Shown in pieces: positions 52,490 to 61,300 of a stretch of DNA of 64,000 bases. The notes beneath the pieces are model-generated. The model worked only from the letters and a program-made list of their open reading frames with translations, had not been told where the DNA came from and did no database searches. The stretch's first letter is position 1, and every line of letters begins with the position of its first letter. Position numbers and translations under genes: made by a program. Origin of the DNA: Paraburkholderia xenovorans LB400 (GTDB taxonomy: Bacteria > Pseudomonadota > Gammaproteobacteria > Burkholderiales > Burkholderiaceae); the NCBI RefSeq assembly GCF_000013645.1, contig NC_007952.1:2914001-2978000 (forward strand). Direction: 5' to 3'.

Positions 52490-53421
52490 GTTCTGTTCGC
52501 CTTCGGGTCGAGATAGCCATGCAGTACGTCGGCGCACGTGTTCGACGCGATGAAGATTGTCGTGATCACGAGCACGATGGCCTGCACCGTCGGATAGTCG
52601 CGCTGGAAGATTGCCGTGAGCAAAGCGCGCGAAACACCCGGCAGATTGAAAATCTGCTCGACGATCAATGCCCAGCCGAACATGTAGCCGTAACTCATCG
52701 CCGCCGTGCTCACCAGCGACGGCAACGCGTTCTTCAGTGCATAGAGGCGAATACGCGACGGCGACAAACCGAGCGCTCTGGCGGTTCGCACATAATCCTG
52801 CGAGAGCGCATCGACCATGTTCGCCCGCACCAGCCGGCTCAGCACGGAGATGTAGTACACCGACATCGTCAGCACGGGCAACACCAGCCCGAGCAGATGA
52901 GCCGCCGGGCCGTCGGACCAGGGCGTGAGGCCGCCCACGGGAAACCAGCCGGTCTTCAAGGCGACATAGCGGATCAGCAGCAACCCCAGCCAGAACGACG
53001 GCACGGATAAGCCGACGATCGCCACGGCGCGCAGCAGATGGTCCGTGCCGCTGTTCTCTTTCAGCGCCACCACGGTGCCGAGCACGATCGACACGAAGAT
53101 CGTGAACACGAACGACAGCGAGACGAGTTCGACGGTATTCGGCAACGTATCGGCGATCTGCGGGCCGATCGGGTTGCCGGTCACGTACGACTTGCCGAAA
53201 TCGAGCGCGAGCGCACCGTTCAGCCACGTGCCGTATTGCGCGGCGACAGGCCGGTCGAGTCCATATTGATGATTGAACGCGGCGATCTGTTCGACGCTTG
53301 CGTCGCTGCCCAACGTCAGACGCGCGGGCGACACGGGTGTCGCGCGACACATTGCGAACAGCAATGCGCTCACCACCAGCAGCACGAGCACAGACGAAAA
53401 CAGCCTCGAAACGGCTTTCAT
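52486..53421 (-). CDS. ABC transporter permease (DppB type)
   Basis: 311 residues. N-terminal helix, periplasmic loop with FNHQYGLDRPVAAQYGTWLNGALALDFGKSY, five further helices and the EAA loop DYVRTARALGLSPSRIRLYALKNALPS. It forms the channel with the DppC-type partner. It starts eight bases after the solute-binding gene stop. All five transporter genes are tightly packed and presumably share the operator-containing promoter at 55028-55058. Confidence 0.91.
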   Translation of the reverse strand: MKAVSRLFSSVLVLLVVSALLFAMCRATPVSPARLTLGSDASVEQIAAFNHQYGLDRPVAAQYGTWLNGALALDFGKSYVTGNPIGPQIADTLPNTVELVSLSFVFTIFVSIVLGTVVALKENSGTDHLLRAVAIVGLSVPSFWLGLLLIRYVALKTGWFPVGGLTPWSDGPAAHLLGLVLPVLTMSVYYISVLSRLVRANMVDALSQDYVRTARALGLSPSRIRLYALKNALPSLVSTAAMSYGYMFGWALIVEQIFNLPGVSRALLTAIFQRDYPTVQAIVLVITTIFIASNTCADVLHGYLDPKANRT

Positions 53422-53428
53422 ATCGACC

Positions 53429-54994
53429 TCATGCCTTCGCGAGATAGACGTTGTCGAGCTTCAGCGAGAAGCCGGTGTTCACCTGGAAATCCTTCACGTT
53501 GCTGCGCCACAGGTTCTGCACTTCCAGCGCGCCGATCCAGACCGCCGGACAGTCGCGCGCCAGCACCTGCTGAAGTTTCGCGAGAATCGGCTTCAGGGCG
53601 GCAGGATCGTCGACCCGATAACTGTCGTCGATCAGCTTCAGCAATTCTGCGCTCTCGTAGCCGCTCGCTTTCCAGAGACTTTCGGTCGGCCGGAACAGCG
53701 CATTGAGCAGATACGTCGGCTCCGGCGGCGCGATGAAACCGGTCAGCGCCGCGGCGTGGTTGCCGACCAGCACCTGCGAGATCATCTGCCCGAAATCGAG
53801 CGGACGCAAATTGACGCGCACACCCAGCGACGCCAGTTGCGCCTGAATGAACAGCGCGGTGGACGATGTATCGATCAGATACGCAGGCTGCACGTACAGC
53901 AGATCGAACGACGCGCCGCTCGCGTATTTCGAGCTTTTCAACGCCGCTCGCGCCTGCTCCAGATTGAACGCCAGGCTTCCGGCCGAGCTTGCGTCGTACC
54001 ACTGCGACTCCGGCGCAAACGGCATGCTGCTCGCCTTCACCGCGCCGTAGCACAGATCGCGGCAGATCTTGCCCCGATCCAGCACGAGCGAAACGGCTCG
54101 GCGAAACGCCGGGTCGTCGAATGGCGCCTTGCGGTGGTTCAGGCACATCATCAGCGGGCTGGTCGGCGATGGACGGCTGTCGCCCGCGAGGCCCGCAGAG
54201 GTGCGGATTTGCGCGAACGTCTGGGCCGGCGGCGCGCTGATGATCTGCGTCTGGTCCGACATCAGCGACGCAAGCCGCGACGATTCTTCCGGAATGATGC
54301 GGAACACCACCTTGTCCCAATGCGGCTCGCCCTTGCCCCAGTAAGCCGGATTGCGCTTCAGTTCGACGAAGTCGTTCGCCTTGGACTGCACGAAGATCGC
54401 CGGGCCGGTGCCGACGCCGATCGGTGTCTGTTTGAAATAGTCGGCCGGGTGTTGCTCGCGGCTGCCTACCGGAAAAATGCCCATGTACTTCGACATGTAG
54501 TCGAGCAACGGCCGGTAAGGACGCTTGAGGCGGATCACGGCGGTATTCGCATCCGGCGTGCTGACCGAATCGATCACGGTCCAGAACGGCCGGCGGAACG
54601 CCTTGTTCGCGGGATTCAGCACGTAGTCGAAGCTGTATTTCACGTCGGCGGACGTGAAAGGCTGGCCGTTCTGAAAGTTCACGCCGCGCTGCAGATCGAA
54701 TGTGTACGTCAGTTTGTCAGGCGAAATCGTCCAGGCGCGCGCCAGTTGCGGGACCCGCTGACCGCGCGCGTCGATGCCGACCAGATTCTCGAAGATCAAC
54801 TGGTTGATCGCCATCACATCGTGATTCGGCTGGTTGATCGGATCGAGCGTTTGCGGATTGCTCGGAATGGCAACCGAGAGCACTCCTGCCTGCGCCGCGA
54901 AAACGCGGCCTTCGAATGCGAGCGGCAGCGAAAGCCCCGCCATGCCTGCGGCGCCCGCACGGAGGAGTTGTCGTCGCCTGTTGCTGAAAGTCAT
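53429..54994 (-). CDS. ABC transporter solute-binding protein, family 5
   Basis: 521 residues. An export signal with NRRRQLLRAGAAGMAG (Tat-like) precedes a bacterial extracellular solute-binding family 5 fold (peptide/nickel/opine group): PQLARAWTISPDKLTYTFDLQRGVNFQNGQPFTSADVKYSFDYVL and, near the end, ARDCPAVWIGALEVQNLW. It binds the imported ligand in the periplasm. The ligand is not deducible, and the hydantoinase context suggests a cyclic dipeptide-, hydantoin- or pyroglutamyl-like compound. The ATG at 54994 has AGAGGA upstream. The LacI-type operator is 46 bases before it. Confidence 0.9.
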   Translation of the reverse strand: MTFSNRRRQLLRAGAAGMAGLSLPLAFEGRVFAAQAGVLSVAIPSNPQTLDPINQPNHDVMAINQLIFENLVGIDARGQRVPQLARAWTISPDKLTYTFDLQRGVNFQNGQPFTSADVKYSFDYVLNPANKAFRRPFWTVIDSVSTPDANTAVIRLKRPYRPLLDYMSKYMGIFPVGSREQHPADYFKQTPIGVGTGPAIFVQSKANDFVELKRNPAYWGKGEPHWDKVVFRIIPEESSRLASLMSDQTQIISAPPAQTFAQIRTSAGLAGDSRPSPTSPLMMCLNHRKAPFDDPAFRRAVSLVLDRGKICRDLCYGAVKASSMPFAPESQWYDASSAGSLAFNLEQARAALKSSKYASGASFDLLYVQPAYLIDTSSTALFIQAQLASLGVRVNLRPLDFGQMISQVLVGNHAAALTGFIAPPEPTYLLNALFRPTESLWKASGYESAELLKLIDDSYRVDDPAALKPILAKLQQVLARDCPAVWIGALEVQNLWRSNVKDFQVNTGFSLKLDNVYLAKA

Positions 54995-55027
54995 GAAATC
55001 CTCTGCTTTTTCAATGCCGCGCTACCC

Positions 55028-55058
55028 AGTATATTTTAGTGAATCGATTCACAGACAA
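55028..55058 (-). promoter_or_regulatory. ABC-operon promoter with LacI-type operator
   Basis: On the minus strand a TTGTCT-like -35 (55053-55058) and TATACT (-10, 55028-55033) are separated by 19 bases. The palindrome GTGAATCGATTCAC (55039-55052) fills that spacer. A repressor bound there would block RNA polymerase directly. This is the longest version of the shared operator. Confidence 0.7.
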
Positions 55059-55139
55059 TAGTGAGGTTGGCGCGGAGAGTCAACTTTTCAAAAATATCGG
55101 AAACCCTGGCTGGCAGGTTCGGCGCGTGTTGCGGCTGCT

Positions 55140-55889
55140 CTAGGCGAGCAGCAACGACGCGTCGGCGAGCGACAGCACCGTGGTGCGCGAATCGAATGCG
55201 GTGGAGAAGAGGTGATCGTGCACCACCTGGTCCGGGTCGTAACAGCAATCCTTCACGGTGTACAAGCGGAAATCCGCGTCGCTGGCATAGCCGACCGACG
55301 AGAGCACGACGCCGGTCGACGCAATGCCGGCCATGATCAGCGTATCGATACCCTGCGCGGAAAGCCGCGCCTGCAGATCGGTGCCGAAAAACACGCTGAC
55401 ACGATGCCCGATGATGAGCGGTTCGCTGGCCTGCTGGCCGAGCTCCGGCGCGATTTTGTCATTGATGAAAAGGCCGAGTTGCTTGAGCCCTTGCCCGTTC
55501 TTGTTCAACGGGCTGACTTCCGGATAGCCCGGACTGAACTGGATCTTCGCGAAGTAGACGCTGACGCCTTTGGCCCGCGCGGCATCGCACAACTTGCGCG
55601 TGTTGGCGAGCAGCGTGGGCGCGACAGACGGAAAGAGCCCCAGAATGTCGGTCTGATAATGCATGATCACCAGCGCGGTTTGCGCGGGCACGATCGCCGG
55701 AATCTGCGCACCCACGCTCTGCGCGGACGCGGCGCTGATCCCGCCGTCTCCGCAGCCATCAAGACCGAGTCCGGTCGCCACCGCGCCGGCCAGCACGCCC
55801 GCAGTTCTCATAAACCGTCGACGGCCTGCGCGGCCGCCTCCCTCGTCGTTGTCCCGCCTCGACTGTAACCCGTTTTTTCTGTCGTCCAT
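55140..55889 (-). CDS. Tat-exported isochorismatase-fold hydrolase
   Basis: 249 residues. A twin-arginine signal (GRRRFMRTAGVLAGAVATGLGL), with a Cys soon after that could be lipidated although LDGC is not a canonical lipobox, precedes an isochorismatase-like domain (about 65-245). ALVIMHYQTDILG keeps the catalytic Asp. The usual cysteine nucleophile region reads GIASTGVVLSSVGYAS, with no Cys, so it is not a standard cysteine amidase (nicotinamidase, carbamoylsarcosine amidase). It looks more like the vinyl-ether-hydrolysing branch, or is altered. Export is unusual for this fold. It belongs to the LacI regulon through the operator at 55908. Confidence 0.8.
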   Translation of the reverse strand: MDDRKNGLQSRRDNDEGGGRAGRRRFMRTAGVLAGAVATGLGLDGCGDGGISAASAQSVGAQIPAIVPAQTALVIMHYQTDILGLFPSVAPTLLANTRKLCDAARAKGVSVYFAKIQFSPGYPEVSPLNKNGQGLKQLGLFINDKIAPELGQQASEPLIIGHRVSVFFGTDLQARLSAQGIDTLIMAGIASTGVVLSSVGYASDADFRLYTVKDCCYDPDQVVHDHLFSTAFDSRTTVLSLADASLLLA

Positions 55890-55907
55890 ATCGCGTCCCG
55901 AGTTCGG

Positions 55908-55919
55908 TGAATCGATTCA
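55908..55919. promoter_or_regulatory. LacI-type operator before the isochorismatase-like gene
   Basis: TGAATCGATTCA, identical to the sites at 49733 and 55040, lies 18 bases before the ATG of the isochorismatase-like gene and 89 bases after the lacI stop. Its position so near the start suggests that it overlaps the transcription start or the -10. Confidence 0.72.
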
Positions 55920-56004
55920 TACACGCCATGCACGCAATGTCGGCGACGAAAAACCCGCTGTCAAGCAACTTTGCGGTCGGACAAACCCTGGGAATCGAAT
56001 CCGG

Positions 56005-57087
56005 CTAGCGCTTTTTGCGGCGCGTCAGGCTGGGAGGCGCGCCGCACGACTCGCGCACGATCATCCGCATGGGATGTTTCGAGCGGCGAATGCCGGACGG
56101 CGCGGAGCCGTCGATCAGTTGCAACATCATGTCCGCTGCTTCGCCGCCGACGTCGCGCGGGTTTTGCGTCACCACGGTCAACGCCGGCGACGCGATTCCC
56201 GAATACTCGTGCTCGCCGATGGAAATCACCGACAGGTCGGCCGGAATGGACAGCCCAGTTTCCCGCACGACTTCGAGCACGATAGCCACGTCGTTCAACG
56301 TGGCGATGATGGCGGTAGGCCGCCCGGGACCGGTGAGCAGCGCGCGGCAGACGTCCTTGTCGAATGCGCTGGTACGCAGCACGAGCTTCGGATCGGGCGC
56401 GATGCCGGCGGCCTCGCACGCGGCCTGATAGCCACGCACCATCTCGCGGCCCACCCACGTGTTTTCGTGGCCGGCCACGAGCGCAATGGAGCGATGGCCG
56501 AGCGAAGCCAGATAGCGCACGGCCTGACGGCAGCCGTCGGCGTGATCGGTCAGCACCGAATTGAACTCGCCCTGGGCGTCGCGCTCCCACAGCACGACGG
56601 GCATATTCAGGGTATGCAGGAAGTTGAAATAGGAAGGCGTCTCGTCGTCGGAAATCGCGCCGATGAATCCGTCGATGCGGCGCTGCTTGAGACTCGACAG
56701 AATGGCCCGTTCGCGTTCGAGATCGTAATGGGAATTGGCGATCAGAATCTCGAAGCCCCTAGCCCGCAGGCGCTCTTCGGCCGCGCTCACCATCTGTGCG
56801 GCGGTGTGCTGGGTGATGTCGGAAATCAGGCAGCCAATCGCGCTGGAACTGCCCTTGCGCATGCTGCGCGCCACCACGTTCGGCACGAAATTCAACTCCG
56901 CCACCGCGGCGCGCACCGCCTCCTGAATGGCCGGCGCCACATTCTCGCGGCCGTTGAGCACACGCGACACCGAGCCGACCGACACCTTCGCGAGACGCGC
57001 GACGTCCTGCACGGTGGGCGATCCCTGCGGGGATTTGCGGCTGCGCAATGCAGGCTGAACGGGTTTGCTGGCTCTCTGTTTGGGCAT
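56005..57087 (-). CDS. LacI-family transcriptional repressor of the hydantoinase/ABC regulon
   Basis: 360 residues. The N-terminal LacI helix-turn-helix and hinge are PTVQDVARLAKVSVGSVSRVLNGRENVAPAIQEAV (about 25-60) and NVVARSMRKG. A periplasmic-binding-protein-like sensor domain (about 80-340) follows, with IGCLISDITQHTAAQ and VRETGLSIPADLSVISIGEHEYSGIASPALTVVTQNP. A basic N-terminal extension (MPKQRASKPVQPALRSRKSP) precedes the HTH. A variant of the shared operator lies 35-46 bases upstream, so autoregulation is likely. The inducer is unknown, presumably the imported compound. Confidence 0.9.
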   Translation of the reverse strand: MPKQRASKPVQPALRSRKSPQGSPTVQDVARLAKVSVGSVSRVLNGRENVAPAIQEAVRAAVAELNFVPNVVARSMRKGSSSAIGCLISDITQHTAAQMVSAAEERLRARGFEILIANSHYDLERERAILSSLKQRRIDGFIGAISDDETPSYFNFLHTLNMPVVLWERDAQGEFNSVLTDHADGCRQAVRYLASLGHRSIALVAGHENTWVGREMVRGYQAACEAAGIAPDPKLVLRTSAFDKDVCRALLTGPGRPTAIIATLNDVAIVLEVVRETGLSIPADLSVISIGEHEYSGIASPALTVVTQNPRDVGGEAADMMLQLIDGSAPSGIRRSKHPMRMIVRESCGAPPSLTRRKKR

Positions 57088-57121
57088 GACGGAAGGCGGA
57101 AGGTCGTCGACCGATTCTCAA

Positions 57122-57133
57122 TGAATCGATGCA
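57122..57133. promoter_or_regulatory. LacI-type operator before the lacI gene
   Basis: TGAATCGATGCA differs from the shared palindrome by one base (T to G). It is 35 bases upstream of the lacI ATG. A weaker site on the regulator's own promoter is common for autorepression. Confidence 0.6.
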
Positions 57134-57317
57134 TCCGGCCGATTATAGTGCGTCCCGGCTCTGGCCATGTCGGCGCGGGTTTGCGGCGCGAGCCGGTCAC
57201 TGTCGGCGCAGAGGAAAAACCACCGCCTGGGCATGCGAAAAACAGATATGGCAGGATTCGCCAGCATCGATTCGGGCACCTCGCCGTCATTTTCCTCCGC
57301 CGGATCACGCCCGGCTT

Positions 57318-58223
57318 TCAACTCCCGCATGCATGAATGAGGAACTGCTGGAACGCCACTGCCGGCGTATCCAGCGTCGCGCCTTTGCGCCATAACATGC
57401 CCGCATCCATCTGCGGAATGGCGTTGAGAATCGGCCGCGCGTCGATCCGCTTGCCTTCCAGCGACCACGGACGAAACACCATGTCGGACAGAATCGTCAC
57501 GCCGAAGCCATGCGCGACCAGACCGCGCAACGCCTCCATCGAGCTGGTGCGAAACGCGATATTCGGCTCGACATCATTCTGCTTCCAGTAACGCAGCGTG
57601 GATTGCTCACCTTCGTCTACCGTGATCAGAATGTACGGATAACTTGCGATATCCGCGAGCGAAGGCGCGTTGAGCTGCGCGAGCGGATGGGTAGGCGAGG
57701 TCCACAACTGCCGGCGCGAGCGGATCAGCACATGGTGGCGGAAACGCCGGATATTTTCGACATTCGATAGCAGAACAACGCCGAGATCGACGTTGCCGGC
57801 GAGCACGGCCTGTTCGATCGATTCACGGTCCAGGTCGAGCAGATCGATCACGATGTCGGGGTACGTCGCGCGAAACCGCGCCATCAATTCCGGCAGAAAA
57901 TAGCCCAGCACCGTATACGAAGCCGCAATGCGCACGGTGCCTTTCAGATCGTGCGAGCGGAACGGCGCCTTGTAGACCGCGTCGCGCACCGAATCGAGTA
58001 TGTGCCTTGCGTGGTTCAGAAAATCGTGCCCGTCTGGCGTCAACGTGACGCCCTGGGGCAGGCGTTCGAAGAGCCGCGTACCCAGGGTTTCCTCCAATGC
58101 AAGCACGGCATTGGTAATCGCCGATTGCGACACGTGCTCGGCCGTCGCCGCCATCGAGAACTGTCCGCTCTGGGCTGCCGCCACGAAGTAACGCATCTGC
58201 CGCAGGGTAACGTCTTTTGACAT
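57318..58223 (-). CDS. LysR-family transcriptional regulator
   Basis: 301 residues. The N-terminal winged helix is TLRQMRYFVAAAQSGQFSMAATAEHVSQSAITNAVLALEETLGTRLFER. The co-inducer domain (about 90-295) contains GTVRIAASYTVLGYFLPELM. It is divergent from the oxidoreductase-aminotransferase-thioesterase operon across 96 bases, so it is its probable regulator. LysR proteins of this kind usually activate on binding a pathway intermediate, here plausibly a 2-oxo acid or amino acid. Confidence 0.9.
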   Translation of the reverse strand: MSKDVTLRQMRYFVAAAQSGQFSMAATAEHVSQSAITNAVLALEETLGTRLFERLPQGVTLTPDGHDFLNHARHILDSVRDAVYKAPFRSHDLKGTVRIAASYTVLGYFLPELMARFRATYPDIVIDLLDLDRESIEQAVLAGNVDLGVVLLSNVENIRRFRHHVLIRSRRQLWTSPTHPLAQLNAPSLADIASYPYILITVDEGEQSTLRYWKQNDVEPNIAFRTSSMEALRGLVAHGFGVTILSDMVFRPWSLEGKRIDARPILNAIPQMDAGMLWRKGATLDTPAVAFQQFLIHACGS

Positions 58224-58319
58224 CTGTTTTTCGAATAGCAGGATTCGGTATTCGTGATTTTACGTTGGAAATTCCGCTTCCTATACTCCGCTTCCAATAA
58301 AGCCGCCGGAGACTTCACC

Positions 58320-61300
58320 ATGAACGCCCCGCTAACGCCGCCGCTACTTGACGCGCTTGCCGACGTATCGCTCGACGACAAATACACGCTGGAAAAAGGC
58401 CGCGTCTATATGAGCGGCACGCAGGCGCTGGTGCGGCTGCCCATGCTGCAGAAGGCGCGCGACCGCCGCGCCGGCCTCGACACCGCGGGTTACGTGTCGG
58501 GCTATCGCGGCTCGCCGCTCGGCGCGCTCGATCAGGGTCTATGGAAAGCGAAGAAGCATCTGAAGGAACACGACGTCGTATTCCAGCCGGGGGTTAATGA
58601 GGATCTCGCGGCGACCGCCGTGTGGGGCACGCAGCAGCTCAATCTCTGGCCGGGCGCGAAGGTCGACGGCGTATTCGGCATGTGGTACGGCAAGGGACCG
58701 GGCGTGGATCGCACCGGCGATGTCTTCAAGCACGCGAATTCCGCCGGCACCGATCCGAACGGCGGCGTGCTGGTGCTAGCGGGCGACGACCATGCGGCGA
58801 AGTCGTCCTCGGTTGCGCATCAATCCGAGCACATGTTCGTGGCGAGCGGGATTCCGGTGCTGTATCCGGCAAGCGTGCAGGAGTATCTCGACTACGGTCT
58901 GCACGGCTGGGCCATGAGCCGCTACGCGGGTCTGTGGGTCGCGATGAAATGCGTGACGGACGTGGTCGAATCGAGCGCGTCGATCGACATCGACCCGGAC
59001 CGCTTGCAGATCGTCCTGCCGGACGACTTCGAGATGCCCGAAGGCGGCCTGAATATCCGCTGGCCCGATCCGCCGCTCGCGCAGGAAGCGCGCCTGCTCA
59101 ACTACAAGTGGTATGCGGCGCTCGCCTATATTCGCGCTAACAGGCTGAACCGCGTGGTGATCGACAGCCCCAATCCGCGCCTCGGCATCATGACCGCCGG
59201 CAAGGCGTATCTCGACGTGCGGCAGGCGCTCGCCGACCTTTCGCTCGACGACGAAACCTGCGCAAGCATCGGCATACGCGTGCTGAAAGTGGGTTGCGTA
59301 TGGCCGCTGGACGCGCAGAACGCGCGCGACTTCGCAACCGGGCTCGATGAAATTCTGGTGGTCGAGGAAAAACGCCAGATTCTCGAATATGCGCTCAAAG
59401 AGGAGCTCTATAACTGGCGCGACGACGTGCGCCCGAAGGTGTTCGGCAAGTTCGACCAGCGCGACGACGCAGGCGGCGAATGGTCGGTGCCGCGCGGCCA
59501 GACCCTCCTGCCCGCGCACTACGAACTGTCGCCCGCCCTAATCGCGAAAGCGATCGCCCGGCGCCTCGCCAAAGCCGATTTGCCCGCCGACCTGCGGGCG
59601 CGGATCGATGCGCGCGTTGCCGTGATCGAGGCCAAGGAGCGCGAGGCGGCCACGCCGCGTTCCGTGACGGAGCGGCAACCGTGGTTCTGTTCGGGCTGCC
59701 CGCACAACACGTCGACACGCGTGCCGGAAGGCTCGCGCGCACTGGCCGGCATTGGCTGCCACTACATGTCGATGTGGATGGATCGCAAGACGGAAACCTT
59801 CAGCCAGATGGGCGGCGAAGGCGTCGCGTGGACCGGCCAGATGCATTTCACCAACGAGCGTCACGTGTTCGTCAATCTGGGCGACGGCACCTATTTTCAT
59901 TCGGGTCTGCTCGCGATTCGCGCTTCGATTGCGGCCGGCGCGAACGTCACCTACAAGGTGCTCTATAACGACGCGGTTGCGATGACCGGCGGCCAGCCGG
60001 TGGACGGTGTGCTCACCGTGCCGCAGATCGCGTTTCAGGTCGTTGCCGAAGGCGCGAAGCACGTGCTGATCGTGACCGACGAGCCGGAGAAATACGACGC
60101 GAACGTTCGCCTTCCAGAAGGCGTGAAGGTGTATCACCGCGACGAACTCGACCGCTTGCAACGCGAGTTGCGCGAGGTGGCGGGTACGTCGATCCTGATC
60201 TACGACCAGACCTGTGCGACCGAAAAACGCCGGCGCCGCAAACGCGGCACCTATCCCGATCCGGCGAAGCGCGCTTTTATCAACGACGCCGTGTGCGAAG
60301 GCTGTGGCGACTGCTCGGTGGAATCGAACTGCCTGTCGGTCGAGCCGTTGCAAACGTCGCTCGGTATCAAACGCAAAATCAACCAGTCGTCGTGCAATAA
60401 GGATTTTTCGTGCGTGAAAGGCTTCTGCCCGAGTTTCGTCACGGCGGAAGGCGCTCAGGTGAAAAAACCCGTTAAACATTCGACCACGGCCGCGTTGCCC
60501 GATTTCGCCGCGCTGCCTCGACCCACGATTGCTTCGCTATCCAAACCGTATGGCGTGCTGGTGACAGGCGTGGGTGGAACCGGCGTCGTGACGATCGGCG
60601 GCTTGCTCGGCATGGCGGCCCACCTCGAAAACAAGGGTGTCACCGTGCTCGATATGGCCGGGCTCGCACAGAAAGGCGGCGCCGTGCTCAGTCATGTGCA
60701 GATCGCCGCGGCCCCCGAGCAATTGCACGCCACGCGGATTGCGGCCGGTGAAGCGCGCCTGATTCTCGGCTGCGATGCGATCGTCTCCGCTTCCGCCGAG
60801 GTGCTGGCACGCACGCAGCGCGGCCTGACGAAAGCGGCGGTCAACAGCGGCGCCACGCCGACCGCGCAGTTCGTGCGGGATCCGCACTGGAGTTTTCCGG
60901 CCGATCAGACACAGCAGGATCTGCGCGCAAGCATCGGCGAAGACTGCGACTTCATCGACGCCAATCGTCTCGCGCTCGCGCTGTTAGGCGACACGCTCTA
61001 TGCCAATCCTCTGCTGCTCGGCTTCGCGTGGCAACGCGGCTGGCTACCGCTCAGCTACGAAAGTCTCGATCGCGCGATCGAGCTGAATGGCGTGGCCGTC
61101 GAAAAGAATCGGCTGGCGTTCGAGTGGGGCCGCTATGTCGCGCAGCACGGCGAAGCCGCCGTGGATATTTTTACGCCGCCAGCCGGCAAGCAGCAGGCCA
61201 TTGTCGTGCAGTTGCCCGAATCGCTGGACCGGCTGATCGAGCGCAACGTCGAACGGCTGAGCGCTTATCAGGACCCGCGTTATGCCGCGCGCTATGTCGA

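Noticed and set aside
57811..57822. TCGATCGATTCA inside the LysR gene, similar to the LacI operator
   Set aside because: It lies within coding sequence, only the right half matches, and there is no promoter context.
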